From assembly GCA_036340235.1 (NCBI GenBank), contig JAYYZE010000001.1, positions 1 through 54,983 of the forward strand: a DNA stretch of 54,983 bases. The letters are read 5' to 3'. The stretch comes from GCA-2862585 sp036340235 (GTDB lineage: Bacteria > Bacteroidota > Bacteroidia > Flavobacteriales > UBA7312). Under the pieces are notes generated by a model. It was not told where the DNA came from and searched no databases. It saw only the letters and a program-made list of their open reading frames with translations. The position numbers and the translations under genes are program-made. Shown piece by piece: positions 35,701 through 44,156 of the stretch. Every line of letters begins with the position of its first letter. Within the stretch, counting starts at the first letter, position 1.

Positions 35701-36073
35701 TTAGTCCATCAGGTTGAGTTAAAATAATCCATTCATTTCCCTTTGTTTGGTGTAGTTTGTAATTAGTGTGCACATTGTTTGCATTAATTTCATTCCTTCC
35801 AGAGCAATATACGATAATGTAATCGTTGGGGTCAATTGTTACAGATGAGCTAAATTGCCATTTTGTCAAATTATCTTCTTTGTCACTTAGATAATAGCCG
35901 TTGAGGTCAATGGTAGCACCACTGCTGTTGTAAAGCTCAAACCAATCTTCGTATTGACCATAGTTGTCCTGACTGCCATCAAAGTTGGCAGCGCTGTATT
36001 CGTTGATTACAATCTGGGCTTGTGTACTAAGTGTGAAACAAAAAGCCCAGAGCAAAGGAAACAGATGTTTCAT
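32786..36073 (-). CDS. Secreted CotH-kinase-fold protein with lamin-tail domain and gliding-motility C-terminus
   Basis: A 1095-residue exoprotein. Order: signal peptide (1-19); lamin-tail domain (IVINEYSAANF, ~20-150); chitobiase C-terminal-like segment (IYYTTDGSLPD near 210); CotH domain (~250-650) with YWGVYELREKVDDIDF and LWDMDNTFDHG; three or so InlB-like beta repeats (ITYIVQPPGSG region, ~690-990, with the GWEMNNW / GWEFSHW signature); and a type B T9SS/gliding-motility C-terminal domain (VPNAFSPNNGD, IYNRFGEPVF, SWDGTYKNKEVPSGVYSY). Known: CotH phosphorylates spore coat proteins; in Bacteroidota, secreted CotH domains are found in cell-surface proteins of unclear role. It stands downstream of htpG, with its own -7 box. 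Confidence 0.9.
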   Translation of the reverse strand: MKHLFPLLWAFCFTLSTQAQIVINEYSAANFDGSQDNYGQYEDWFELYNSSGATIDLNGYYLSDKEDNLTKWQFSSSVTIDPNDYIIVYCSGRNEINANNVHTNYKLHQTKGNEWIILTQPDGLTIQDSVFVRPCLTNSSRGRAADGEANWGIFVNPTPNSTNINAFDNYSNTPLFSPTPGIYAAGINVNISADPSSTIYYTTDGSLPDNTDNLYTGPIDINTTTVLKAVAYSNDPNILPSFMQYGTYFVGVSHSLRILSVSGRESNDNNNPELYELIAGGQQIEPRGTFELYEADGTLIDKAKGEFNKHGNDSWAYIQRGFDYITRDQYGYNYAIKGDIFNDIDRTKFQRLIVKCAANDNYPLSYDSSGAHIRDAYVQSLSQVAELRLDERSYEPCVMYLNGAYWGVYELREKVDDIDFTDYYYDQDSVELLKTWDSTWVDVLVDGQNPEDVENSWNNIRNYITTNDMTDPVNYDYVKSQFNTGSLIDYYILNSYIVNADWLNYNTAWWHGLKEDGNKKKWRYVLWDMDNTFDHGFNYTGLPNTDPDADPCDAENLGNIGWQGHIPIWNALIQNNDFFDDYINRWSNLSNSYLSCEFMIQHLDSLISNIEPEMQAQINLWGGTYTEWTENVQDMKDFMQERCNILNNAIVDCYDVEGPYNVNVIIEGVGQVEVNNFFDVNELNTPLNTSYFGGVNVNFDVSGGNFASFEIFSNSNYTYNPTDEQFDIQLTSDITIVFYFTANQITYIVQPPGSGGISIQGTPITNFPYTVDYFDSLNISLSANPYLGWEMNNWQSDNHTFSPSTTNQDVDFLAFTEDTIILNLDQQIFDVTFVTEPPNANVTLFINGQPFTDFPHTQSELYASDLTLQVNSTYWWDFLHYESINGTIPSQSSSLIQNISVNKVDTIILHLSPVVFYPITFDVSPQNKGIISVNDSLIVNEQSVAEFRNEKIISMTASANPGWEFSHWTVTNNSISSEKTSPFTNLKIENQGEVVAHFKELFYVYVPNAFSPNNGDLIHNTFDISIYSVVDFEFSLEIYNRFGEPVFSTSNHKESWDGTYKNKEVPSGVYSYILNAKPVNSTKAVFKRGTITLIR

Positions 36074-36092
36074 ACATCAAATATGCTTTGTA

Positions 36093-36100
36093 CAAAGATA
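36093..36100 (-). promoter_or_regulatory. Candidate -7 box for the CotH exoprotein gene
   Basis: Minus-strand TATCTTTG matches TAnnTTTG and ends 19 bases before the ATG at 36073. The upstream element is not clear. Confidence 0.45.
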
Positions 36101-36160
36101 GTAAAATCCATTTTTTGGATTGTTGTGAGAGCTTACTTTAACTTAGTAGTGTCCGCTTCA

Positions 36161-38062
36161 CTAGTGTTTTATGAGTTTGATACTTCGTTGAATAAAGTCA
36201 GTCAGTTTTTTGCCTTTTAATTGTCCTTGAGACAGCAAAGCTAAGTCCATTAGTTGGTCGATAAGCTCTTTTTGCTGTTCCGGATTTTCTTCATTTAACA
36301 ACTCGCCACTGAGTTTGTGGTTACTATTTACAACAAGGTTGTAATTTTCAGGTAGATTACCAAACATATTATTACCCCCTGAAAGTTGTTGTTGCTCCTT
36401 CATACGTCTCATAAATTCACTTTGGGTTAAAATAATTGGAGAGTCCTTAGTAGAAAGACTTTCAATTTGTACGTGGTATTTTTGTGTATCTACCTGCTCT
36501 TCAATCAGTTTTTTCAATGTTTCTTCCTCTTTTTTGCTAAGTAAGGAGGGTGTGCTATCTTCTTTTTGTATAAGCTTTTCAATGGTGTCAGCATCAACTC
36601 TAGCAAATTGAATGGATGTATTGTCGGACTCAAGCTTTGATATGAGATGACTAACCAAAGGGCCATCCATCTCAACTACCATGTAATCTTTGTCGTTGGC
36701 GGTTTTAACAAAGCTGTGTTGCTCTTCTTTGTCGTTGGTGTATAGAATGACCACTTTTCCGTCTTTGTTGGTTTGATTATCCTTCAATGTATCCATTAAC
36801 TGACTAGCTGTAAAATACTCTCCTTTAGTATTCTTGAAAAGAAAAAACTCTTTTGCCTTTTCAAAAAATTTGTCCTCAGTTAGCATTCCGTATTCAATAA
36901 ATACTTTGATGTCATCCCATTTTTGTTCAAAATCCTTACTGTCGTTTTTAAACATGCTATGAAGTTTATCGCCCACCTTTTTAGTAATGTATTTTGATAT
37001 CTTTTTGACATTACTATCGGCTTGAAGATACGAACGAGAAACATTTAATGGAATATCGGGAGAGTCTATCACACCGTGTAGAAGTGTTAAGAATTCTGGC
37101 ACTATATTTTCTACATTATCAGTTATAAAAACTTGATTGCTGTAAAGGTTTATCTTGTTTTTCTGTACTTCGAGATTGTTTTTGAGTTTTGGAAAATATA
37201 AAATTCCAGTTAGATTAAAGGGGTAATCTACATTTAGATGAATGTTAAAAATTGGATCGTTAAATTCGCTGGGGTAAAGCTCTTTGTAGAAGGCTGAATA
37301 GTCTTTTTCGCTTAGGTCTTGGGGAGTCTTGGTCCAAGTAGGTGTAGTATTATTGACAATGTTATCAACTTCTTTTTCTACTTGTTTTGTTTTTCCATTT
37401 TCATCTTTAGTGCCTTTTGGATCATCTACAAAAACTTTCCTCTTACCAAATTTCACTTCAACCGGCAAAAATTTGCAGTATTTATTTAGTATCCCGCTGA
37501 TTCTTTGTTCGTTTAAAAACTCTTTAGAGTCGTCGTCGATATGTAGTATAACGTCTGTTCCCTTTGTTTTTTTTGTAGTGTCCTCGATGGAATAATTTGG
37601 CGATCCGTCGCAAACCCATTTCACAGCCTTGCTATTGGGTTTTTGACTTTTGGTAATTATTTCTACCTCTTTAGATACCATAAAGGAAGAATAGAAGCCG
37701 AGACCAAAATGCCCAATAATCGAGTTTTTCGAATCCACGTCTTTGTACTTGTTGACAAATTCTTCAGCACCAGAAAATGCGATTTGGTTAATGTATTTAT
37801 CAACCTCTTCTTCGGTCATGCCAATTCCATTATCTCTGATTGTAAGTGTGCCTTTCTTTTGATCAATTATAACTTCTACTCTTAGTTTATCTAAATTGGC
37901 ATTTAATTCGCCAACGGACTTTAGTGTCTTGACTTTTTGAGTAGCGTCAACAGCGTTGGACACTAATTCTCGTAAAAAAATCTCGTGATCTGAATATAGA
38001 AATTGCTTAATTATCGGAAATATATTTTCAGTTTGGACGTTTATGTTGCCTTTTTTTGCCAT
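36161..38062 (-). CDS. htpG: Molecular chaperone HtpG (Hsp90)
   Basis: A 633-residue Hsp90. It is an ATP-driven dimeric chaperone of the cytoplasm. The GHKL ATPase domain carries FLRELVSNAVDA, DNGIGMT and GHFGLGFYSSFMV. The middle domain and a C-terminal dimerisation domain follow. The frame extends 12 codons upstream to 38098, but MAKKGNINVQTENIFP at 38062 is the conserved start, so I use that ATG. It is divergent from the lipoprotein gene across 222 bases. No heat-shock operator such as CIRCE is evident there. Confidence 0.96.
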   Translation of the reverse strand: MAKKGNINVQTENIFPIIKQFLYSDHEIFLRELVSNAVDATQKVKTLKSVGELNANLDKLRVEVIIDQKKGTLTIRDNGIGMTEEEVDKYINQIAFSGAEEFVNKYKDVDSKNSIIGHFGLGFYSSFMVSKEVEIITKSQKPNSKAVKWVCDGSPNYSIEDTTKKTKGTDVILHIDDDSKEFLNEQRISGILNKYCKFLPVEVKFGKRKVFVDDPKGTKDENGKTKQVEKEVDNIVNNTTPTWTKTPQDLSEKDYSAFYKELYPSEFNDPIFNIHLNVDYPFNLTGILYFPKLKNNLEVQKNKINLYSNQVFITDNVENIVPEFLTLLHGVIDSPDIPLNVSRSYLQADSNVKKISKYITKKVGDKLHSMFKNDSKDFEQKWDDIKVFIEYGMLTEDKFFEKAKEFFLFKNTKGEYFTASQLMDTLKDNQTNKDGKVVILYTNDKEEQHSFVKTANDKDYMVVEMDGPLVSHLISKLESDNTSIQFARVDADTIEKLIQKEDSTPSLLSKKEEETLKKLIEEQVDTQKYHVQIESLSTKDSPIILTQSEFMRRMKEQQQLSGGNNMFGNLPENYNLVVNSNHKLSGELLNEENPEQQKELIDQLMDLALLSQGQLKGKKLTDFIQRSIKLIKH

Positions 38063-38284
38063 TGTTTTTCTCTTAGCAATGTACAATATGTATGCCATAA
38101 ACGCTTTGCTGACAAAAAGGGTTTTAAACAGAAAGATTAGCTGAAAAAATGGCAGATAATCAATATTGACAATTCTTTATTTTTAAAATTCACAATTCAT
38201 AAATCTACTTGCCAACTTGGTTTGTTTGCTGATATAACATTAAAAATAAGTTACATTAAAATTTCTTACATTTACAGAATAATT

Positions 38285-40342
38285 ATGAAAACCTTAATTA
38301 GAGTCCAGGCACTTTTTTGGTTGCTTTTTGTTTCTTCATGTGACTTCAAAGAAGATATTGATAGACCCAACTGGCACGTCAGTGGTAGCGTGCCTCTGGC
38401 TACCTCTAGTTTTGGTTTTGATGAATTTCTTGGGGACACTATCATGTCTTTAGATACCTTGGGTGATAAAAGCCTTGTATTTGTTTACCAACAAGACCTA
38501 GTTGATTATAATTTTAATGATTTAATTGAACCTGCCTCTGTTTCTATCCAACGTACTGACAATTTAGGAAATGTTGATATCAACGACGTTTCGTTGCATG
38601 AGTCCTTAACTTTTGAGGACGTGGTGGGAAATATTTTTGCGGATGGCACCTTTGTGCCAGCTGGTACACCTCCATTCAATCAGTCCACTAACTCTTTTAT
38701 TGACGGAGTTCAACTTGATTACGATGCGTCCTCTAGTTTTCAAGAAATTTTGTTTGCCAATGGTATGGTTGAAATTAACATCTTCAACGGATTTCCGTTT
38801 ACGTTAACCAACCTATCTTTATTACTCAAAAGTACCAATTCACTTGGTCAAAGCTCTATTGTGGAGAGTATATCTGTCGATGAAATCTTACCCAATCAAT
38901 CCATTACTGAAGAAATTAATATGCAGGGAAAAAAACTATCCTCTTCTATTGAGGTTGTTATTCTTAATGCGGATTTACCAGCTGTCCAAACGGATTTTAC
39001 TGTTGATTATTTTGCAGAATTTGAGGTTTCAATACTTATAAAAGACATAGAAATTCAAAATGCCATCGTTGAAGTTCCTTATAAAGAGTTAGTCAACAAA
39101 GATTCAATAATTGATTTCGATTTTGGACATGCTTCTTTAAATAGAATGCTTCTGGAAGATGGTGAACTTTCCATGTCTATTTCAAACAATATTAACACTA
39201 GTATTCATTTAGAAATTTCAGTGCCAGGAGCATCTGTTGATGGTGTTCCATTACAAATTCTCAGAGAAATTCCGGCTTCTGATGATTTTGACGAGTTGAT
39301 TTCACTGGTTGGCTACGAACTCGACTTAGGCGGTCTAGATGGATTTCAAAGCAATCAATTAATTGTTCAAACAAAGGTATGGGTTGATTCCACTAATGTT
39401 CCCATACAAGTTGATATTTTAGATGAGGTTTCGACCACAATAACGGTGGATAACATGACACCGTCTGTAGCTTGGGGTTTTCTAGGGCAGGATACCATTG
39501 TTGAGAGTCAAGAAGTCGACTTTTTGAATCTTAGTACTTTTAATGGGGATTTGGACTTTGAATTTGTTGATGTTAAACTAATTACTGAAAATTATGTTGG
39601 CGCTAGTGCTGAACTTAAAGTTCAGCGCTTTGAAAGTTTTAGCGAATCTTCATCAATTGAGCTTAATAGTTCTCTGTTGAGTGAACCATTTGATATAGTC
39701 CCCGCTCAAGAGAGCTCAAATCCCAAAATGCCAATTATTGCAAGTAGTACAGAGATAGTTTTTGATGAAACTAACTCCAATATTGATAAAATTATTGAAA
39801 GCAAGCCCAACCAACTGGCATTTGATTTAGAATTGATTTTAAATGCTCAAAATCCTTTTCAAAACGATGGTTTTTTCTACACCAATTATGGCGTACATTC
39901 AGAATTACTAGTAGAGATACCTGTGTCATTTAACGTCAGCGATTTACTTTTGCAAGACACTGCCGAAGTTAGTTTATCAGTTCCCGAGAAAGCAATTGAC
40001 GGATCATTTAGTGTTGTGGTTGAAAATAGTTTTCCTTTTGAGGCAGACATCAAGCTACAGTTACTAAATAGAGGTAATTTAGTATTACAGGAGCTTACAA
40101 GTACTGATAGAGTTTTGGCCAGTGATCTCAATTCCGTTGGAGAAACCATTCGACCAACACAAAGCGTTTTAGAATATCCGTTTGAAAATTTGAATGTAAT
40201 TCTAAACAGAACCAAGAAAATAGCATTGGAAATCACGATAAATACACCAGAAAACGCTGAATTTGTCAAGTTATATAGTAATAATACAATTGAACTCACC
40301 ATAATTGGAAATTTTAAAAATCACCTTTTTGACTATCCATAA
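38285..40342 (+). CDS. Large lipoprotein of unknown function
   Basis: A 685-residue protein with a lipoprotein signal peptide, cleaved before Cys19 (VSSC). The rest is beta-rich and acidic with no enzyme motif; the pattern of alternating hydrophobic residues suggests several beta-sandwich domains. Repeated phrases like VDVLILD-type strands and VEIPV/VEVPY are seen, but I cannot assign a family. The frame begins at 38222, but the ATG at 38285 leads straight into the lipobox, so it is the start. TACATTTA, one mismatch from a -7 box, lies just upstream. It is followed 70 bases later by the DUF5723 outer-membrane protein, perhaps a functional pair. Confidence 0.75.
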   Translation: MKTLIRVQALFWLLFVSSCDFKEDIDRPNWHVSGSVPLATSSFGFDEFLGDTIMSLDTLGDKSLVFVYQQDLVDYNFNDLIEPASVSIQRTDNLGNVDINDVSLHESLTFEDVVGNIFADGTFVPAGTPPFNQSTNSFIDGVQLDYDASSSFQEILFANGMVEINIFNGFPFTLTNLSLLLKSTNSLGQSSIVESISVDEILPNQSITEEINMQGKKLSSSIEVVILNADLPAVQTDFTVDYFAEFEVSILIKDIEIQNAIVEVPYKELVNKDSIIDFDFGHASLNRMLLEDGELSMSISNNINTSIHLEISVPGASVDGVPLQILREIPASDDFDELISLVGYELDLGGLDGFQSNQLIVQTKVWVDSTNVPIQVDILDEVSTTITVDNMTPSVAWGFLGQDTIVESQEVDFLNLSTFNGDLDFEFVDVKLITENYVGASAELKVQRFESFSESSSIELNSSLLSEPFDIVPAQESSNPKMPIIASSTEIVFDETNSNIDKIIESKPNQLAFDLELILNAQNPFQNDGFFYTNYGVHSELLVEIPVSFNVSDLLLQDTAEVSLSVPEKAIDGSFSVVVENSFPFEADIKLQLLNRGNLVLQELTSTDRVLASDLNSVGETIRPTQSVLEYPFENLNVILNRTKKIALEITINTPENAEFVKLYSNNTIELTIIGNFKNHLFDYP

Positions 40343-40412
40343 TTAGAAATTTTGAAAAGTTATTTAGCGAAACATTAATCGAATAGCGATATTCTTGTTT
40401 TTACATCTATTC

Positions 40413-41591
40413 ATGCGGAAAATAGTTCTCTTTTTTGTTGTTTTTTTACCTTTTCTAAGTTTAGCCCAAACTACGCTAGAATTTAAAACGGATATGGGTG
40501 TTTTTAATAGCGCATGGGATGCTCAAACTCTGCTTAATTCCATGGATTACATAGACAATAATCAAAAGCAAAATCTACTAGCAGAATTGGATTCTGTAAA
40601 TGGATTTCTCTTAGATGTTAGTAACGTTATCAAATTTTCTTCAAACCGATTTAGTGTTGCTTTTGGAAATCACATTTTTGGCTATGGTCTTTTTGATAAG
40701 GACCTTGTTCGACTGGCACTCTACGGGAACACCAATTCGCTAGGTGAAAGTTTTAATCTATTGCCTTTAGAGGCACAGTTGATACACTATTCTGACATTG
40801 AGTTTGGTTACCAGTTTGATGATAAATTTTGGGCAGGAATTTCCTTAATTGCAGGCCATCAAATGCTTTATGCTGATTTTTCTAAATTAAACTATAACTC
40901 GGGTCAAAATGGAGAGTACCTGTCTTATGATCTTATCTTTGAAGGCAAAGAAAGTGGTGATTGGCAAAATTATGTGGATAGTATTTCTGAAATTAATGAT
41001 TTAGATAATTTGTATAATACTCTAGGGCATGGGGTGTCAATGAGTTTTGAGTTTAGAGAAAGTATTTATAATGGTGAGTTAGCGTTATTGATTCAGGATT
41101 TAGGCTTCATTCGATGGTCAGAAAATACCAATCACTTCGATATTTCATCTTCTGAAGTTTTACTTCCACTTGAAGTTAGTGATTTTAATAATGTTGATAC
41201 GGATTATTATCTGGATAAATTAGACTCATTAGAAAATCTAATCGACCCCTATGCAAAAGCATACACGATGGCATTGCCAACCCGGTTTTCAGCGACTTTC
41301 ACTAAACCAACAAATAACAAATATTTTGATGGAATAACAGCTTCAGCTTTTCACATATTTAATGTGTTTTCGACCCCTAGATTTTCATTAGATTTTCATA
41401 AGAACATCAAAAAGAACGAGTTTGTTTTGGGTTATCATTTTGGAGGATTGGAAAAAAATGGATTTCAATTTAATTATTTTCACAAAAGGAAAAACGTTCA
41501 CTACAATTTGTTTACAAGAGAGCTTAGTCTGCTTAGTCCATCTCAGACACTAGCAGTACATGTTGGCCTTGTACTAAAATTTGTTTTTTAG
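40413..41591 (+). CDS. DUF5723 family outer-membrane protein
   Basis: A 392-residue exported protein. The signal peptide is MRKIVLFFVVFLPFLSLAQ, followed by alternating beta strands typical of OM barrels. The pattern of a WDA segment near residue 28 and LNYNSGQNGEYL in the centre, with a hydrophobic C-terminal strand ending LVLKFVF, fits the Bacteroidota DUF5723 family. Its function is unknown. The ATG at 40413 is preferred over the upstream TTG (40395), because it directly begins the signal peptide. It ends within an inverted repeat that probably terminates it and the convergent glycosyltransferase gene. Confidence 0.8.
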   Translation: MRKIVLFFVVFLPFLSLAQTTLEFKTDMGVFNSAWDAQTLLNSMDYIDNNQKQNLLAELDSVNGFLLDVSNVIKFSSNRFSVAFGNHIFGYGLFDKDLVRLALYGNTNSLGESFNLLPLEAQLIHYSDIEFGYQFDDKFWAGISLIAGHQMLYADFSKLNYNSGQNGEYLSYDLIFEGKESGDWQNYVDSISEINDLDNLYNTLGHGVSMSFEFRESIYNGELALLIQDLGFIRWSENTNHFDISSSEVLLPLEVSDFNNVDTDYYLDKLDSLENLIDPYAKAYTMALPTRFSATFTKPTNNKYFDGITASAFHIFNVFSTPRFSLDFHKNIKKNEFVLGYHFGGLEKNGFQFNYFHKRKNVHYNLFTRELSLLSPSQTLAVHVGLVLKFVF

Positions 41592-41608
41592 TAATTTTTA
41601 CTAAAAAA
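41584..41608. terminator. AT-rich bidirectional terminator
   Basis: A perfect 11-bp inverted repeat TTTTTTAGTAA / TTACTAAAAAA with a three-base loop lies between the DUF5723 stop (its TAG is inside the left arm) and the stop of the convergent GT2 gene. The A and T runs at its ends allow use on both strands. The stem has few GC pairs. Confidence 0.5.
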
Positions 41609-41615
41609 ATGGTAG

Positions 41616-42362
41616 CTAAAAAAATTGACTTATTTTTGAGGTGTTCTTTCTCAATAAGGTCAACACATTTCCTATGTTGTTTTTTTGAATTATTTTATAG
41701 TCTTCATAGCTTTTAATCAAAATATTTTTGAGATTTTTATTGCTAGCGCCACCAACTCTCATTTTGGTTATTACTTGTGGTAAATACCAAAACTTTAGTT
41801 GTTTGTCTTTCATTATCCTTGTCATAAAATCATAGTCAGAAGAAATTTTATAACATAAATTGAATTGGCCATGTTTGAGATAGACAGACTTTTTTAAGTA
41901 TAACGTTGGGTGGGGAGGTGTCCAACCCTTACAGAGCAATGACTGTTTAAAGGGACAACTTCGCCAATATCGTACTATTTGGTTTGTATCTTGCCTTTTG
42001 ACATAGTGTAAATCGCCATATACTCCATCTATTTTATTCGCCTTAAAACAATTCAGAATTTTCTCTAATATATTATGGTCAACTAACATATCATCAGAAT
42101 GAACAAAGCCAATTATATCACCACTGGCTACACTTAACCCTTTATTCAACGCATCGTATATTCCGTTATCTTTCTCTGAAATTAACTTAATATTTGCATG
42201 CGTATTAGCAAGTGTATTTATCTTGTCTAATGTACCATCGGTGGATAAGCCATCTACTACTATAATTTCAATGTTTTTGATGCTCTGGCCCAATATTGAA
42301 AGCAAACACTGTTCTATGCATAAAACACTATTGTAAGTGGCCGTTATAATTGTAAATTGCAT
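41616..42362 (-). CDS. Glycosyltransferase family 2
   Basis: A 248-residue GT-A fold inverting glycosyltransferase. ITATYNSVLCIEQCLLSIL and IIVVDGLSTDGT form the nucleotide-sugar site; the DxD-like motif is FVHSDDMLV near residue 90; and the acceptor-side YKISSDYDFMTRI is present. Similar enzymes (WcaE-like) add sugars in colanic acid-type exopolysaccharide assembly. Sugar donor and acceptor are not determinable. It lies beside the UDP-GlcA/GDP-fucose operon but on the opposite strand, and probably belongs to the same polysaccharide programme. The start is the ATG at 42362. Confidence 0.9.
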   Translation of the reverse strand: MQFTIITATYNSVLCIEQCLLSILGQSIKNIEIIVVDGLSTDGTLDKINTLANTHANIKLISEKDNGIYDALNKGLSVASGDIIGFVHSDDMLVDHNILEKILNCFKANKIDGVYGDLHYVKRQDTNQIVRYWRSCPFKQSLLCKGWTPPHPTLYLKKSVYLKHGQFNLCYKISSDYDFMTRIMKDKQLKFWYLPQVITKMRVGGASNKNLKNILIKSYEDYKIIQKNNIGNVLTLLRKNTSKISQFF

Positions 42363-42472
42363 TTGGCTGTAATCAGAATTACAAATATAATCTTATTTGA
42401 AATATATTTACTAGCTAGCCAATTAAGTTTCATGAAGTTCTCAAAAAAGGACATTTTTGCTGACAATTCAAT

Positions 42473-42655
42473 ATGTTCGGTTTGAATAATTACACTTATC
42501 TAGTCATTATATTTTTAAATGATAAGTTGTTACTGTTTTCTACCATAATTTTAATTCTTTCATTTGCGACAACTTTTAAGCTCATTCCATTTCTTGTTAA
42601 GCTTGCCATAAACAATAAAAATTTAATTAATCAGTTTTTTTCTTCTTATATTTAG
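42473..42655 (+). pseudogene. Possible N-terminal stub of a WecA/MraY-like phosphoglycosyltransferase
   Basis: A 60-codon frame within the 399-base gap between the GT2 gene and ugd. After a polar start it encodes a helix, TIILILSFATTFKLIPFLV, followed by KLAINNKNLIN. This order, helix then IPxxxKLA then a basic stretch and L(I/V/F)(D/N), is how UndP-GlcNAc-1-phosphate transferases begin. Nothing of the remaining helices or the Asp motifs follows. It could be a truncated remnant, or a chance hydrophobic ORF. The rest of the gap (to 42761) shows nothing convincing except a TAATTTTG at 42656-42663, which could be a -7 box for the ugd operon. Confidence 0.3.
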
Positions 42656-42761
42656 TAATTTTGTATTGCGATTGCTAGTTTGGTTTTTGAGATTATTAAA
42701 ATTGATAAAGTTATTAAATTCGCCTACCTAATAATAGGTTAATATCATAAAACTATTTGTA

Positions 42762-44153
42762 ATGTCTATTAAGAAAATATGTTGCATAGGTGCTGGATAT
42801 GTAGGAGGTCCTACAATGGCAGTCATTGCTTACAAATGTCCCAATATAAAAGTAACAGTGGTAGATATCAGTCAAGAAAAAATAGACGCATGGAATGATG
42901 AAAACCTTGAAAATCTACCTGTTTATGAGCCGGGTCTTACAGATATTGTAGAAAAGGTAAGAGGAAAAAATTTATTTTTCTCCACAGACATAGATGCCGC
43001 TATTGATGAGTCTGAAATGATTTTTATATCGGTCAATACACCTACTAAAACGTACGGAGTTGGAAAAGGCCAGGCAGCTGATTTAAAATATGTAGAGTTG
43101 TGTGCCCGACACATAGCAAGGGTGGCTAAAACAGACAAAATTGTCGTTGAAAAATCTACATTACCAGTAAGAACAGCGGAAGCAATCAAAACCATTTTAC
43201 TATCAGTAGGAAACAGTGTGCACTTTGAAGTTCTGTCCAATCCAGAATTTTTGGCTGAGGGTACAGCCATAGAAGATTTGTTTAAGTCAGATAGAGTATT
43301 GATTGGTGGTGATAGCAGTAAAGGTGGCCAACATGCAGTCAATCAGTTAGTTGACATTTATGCCAATTGGATCCCAAGAGAGAAAATATATACAACCAAC
43401 GTATGGTCATCAGAATTATCCAAACTTGTGGCAAATGCATTTCTAGCTCAGCGAATTAGCTCAATTAACAGTATATCAGCACTATGTGAGGCCACAGGTG
43501 CCGATGTGCAAGAGGTGGCAACAGCTATTGGAATGGACACAAGAATAGGATCAAAGTTCTTGAAATCTTCAGTGGGTTTTGGTGGTAGTTGTTTCAAAAA
43601 AGACATTCTAAATTTGGCATATATTGCACACTCTTTAGGGTTAATTGAAGTGGCAGAATACTGGACTCAAGTAATTAAAATCAATGACTATCAAAAAGAG
43701 CGCTTTGCCAAACATATTATTGACTCATTATTCAAGACTGTTTCAGGTAAAAAGATTACCCTTCTTGGATGGGCATTCAAAAAGAACACCAACGATACGC
43801 GTGAATCAGCGGCGATTGACGTAGCTGATATTTTAATTGAAAATGGTGCTCAAATAAGTGTTTTTGACCCAAAAGTCACCAAGCAACAGATGCTAACGGA
43901 TTTGGATAGTCTACACTCACGATCTTCACAAAGCAATGAGGATTCGTTAATCTGCCATAATGACCCTTACCATGCTTGCAAAGACGCTCATGCTATAGCT
44001 ATTATTACAGAATGGGATGAGTTCAAAGATTACGATTGGCAAGAAATTTACAATCAATCTGTAAAACCTGCCAATCTATTCGATGGAAGAAATCTTTTAG
44101 ATAAGCAAAGACTTGAAGATATTGGCTTTGATGTTTATTCCATAGGAAGATAA
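42762..44153 (+). CDS. ugd: UDP-glucose 6-dehydrogenase, eukaryote-like type
   Basis: A 463-residue NAD-dependent enzyme that oxidises UDP-glucose to UDP-glucuronate, in two steps. The Rossmann motif is G10-x-G12-x-x-G15. The catalytic cysteine is Cys277 in GFGGSCFKKD. Unlike the usual shorter bacterial Ugd, the sequence follows the animal/plant UGDH pattern nearly throughout: KICCIGAGYVGGPT, SVNTPTKTYG, NPEFLAEGTAI, NAFLAQRISSINSISA and GADVQEVATAIGMD are nearly letter for letter from that group. Human UGDH has its cysteine at 276. It is the first gene of the + operon and is followed by fcl three bases later. Confidence 0.95.
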   Translation: MSIKKICCIGAGYVGGPTMAVIAYKCPNIKVTVVDISQEKIDAWNDENLENLPVYEPGLTDIVEKVRGKNLFFSTDIDAAIDESEMIFISVNTPTKTYGVGKGQAADLKYVELCARHIARVAKTDKIVVEKSTLPVRTAEAIKTILLSVGNSVHFEVLSNPEFLAEGTAIEDLFKSDRVLIGGDSSKGGQHAVNQLVDIYANWIPREKIYTTNVWSSELSKLVANAFLAQRISSINSISALCEATGADVQEVATAIGMDTRIGSKFLKSSVGFGGSCFKKDILNLAYIAHSLGLIEVAEYWTQVIKINDYQKERFAKHIIDSLFKTVSGKKITLLGWAFKKNTNDTRESAAIDVADILIENGAQISVFDPKVTKQQMLTDLDSLHSRSSQSNEDSLICHNDPYHACKDAHAIAIITEWDEFKDYDWQEIYNQSVKPANLFDGRNLLDKQRLEDIGFDVYSIGR

Positions 44154-44156
44154 AAA

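Noticed and set aside
36105..36121. Inverted repeat AATCCA / TGGATT as the htpG terminator
   Set aside because: Only 6 bp with a five-base loop and four T; too weak. It also lies close to the CotH gene's -7 box.
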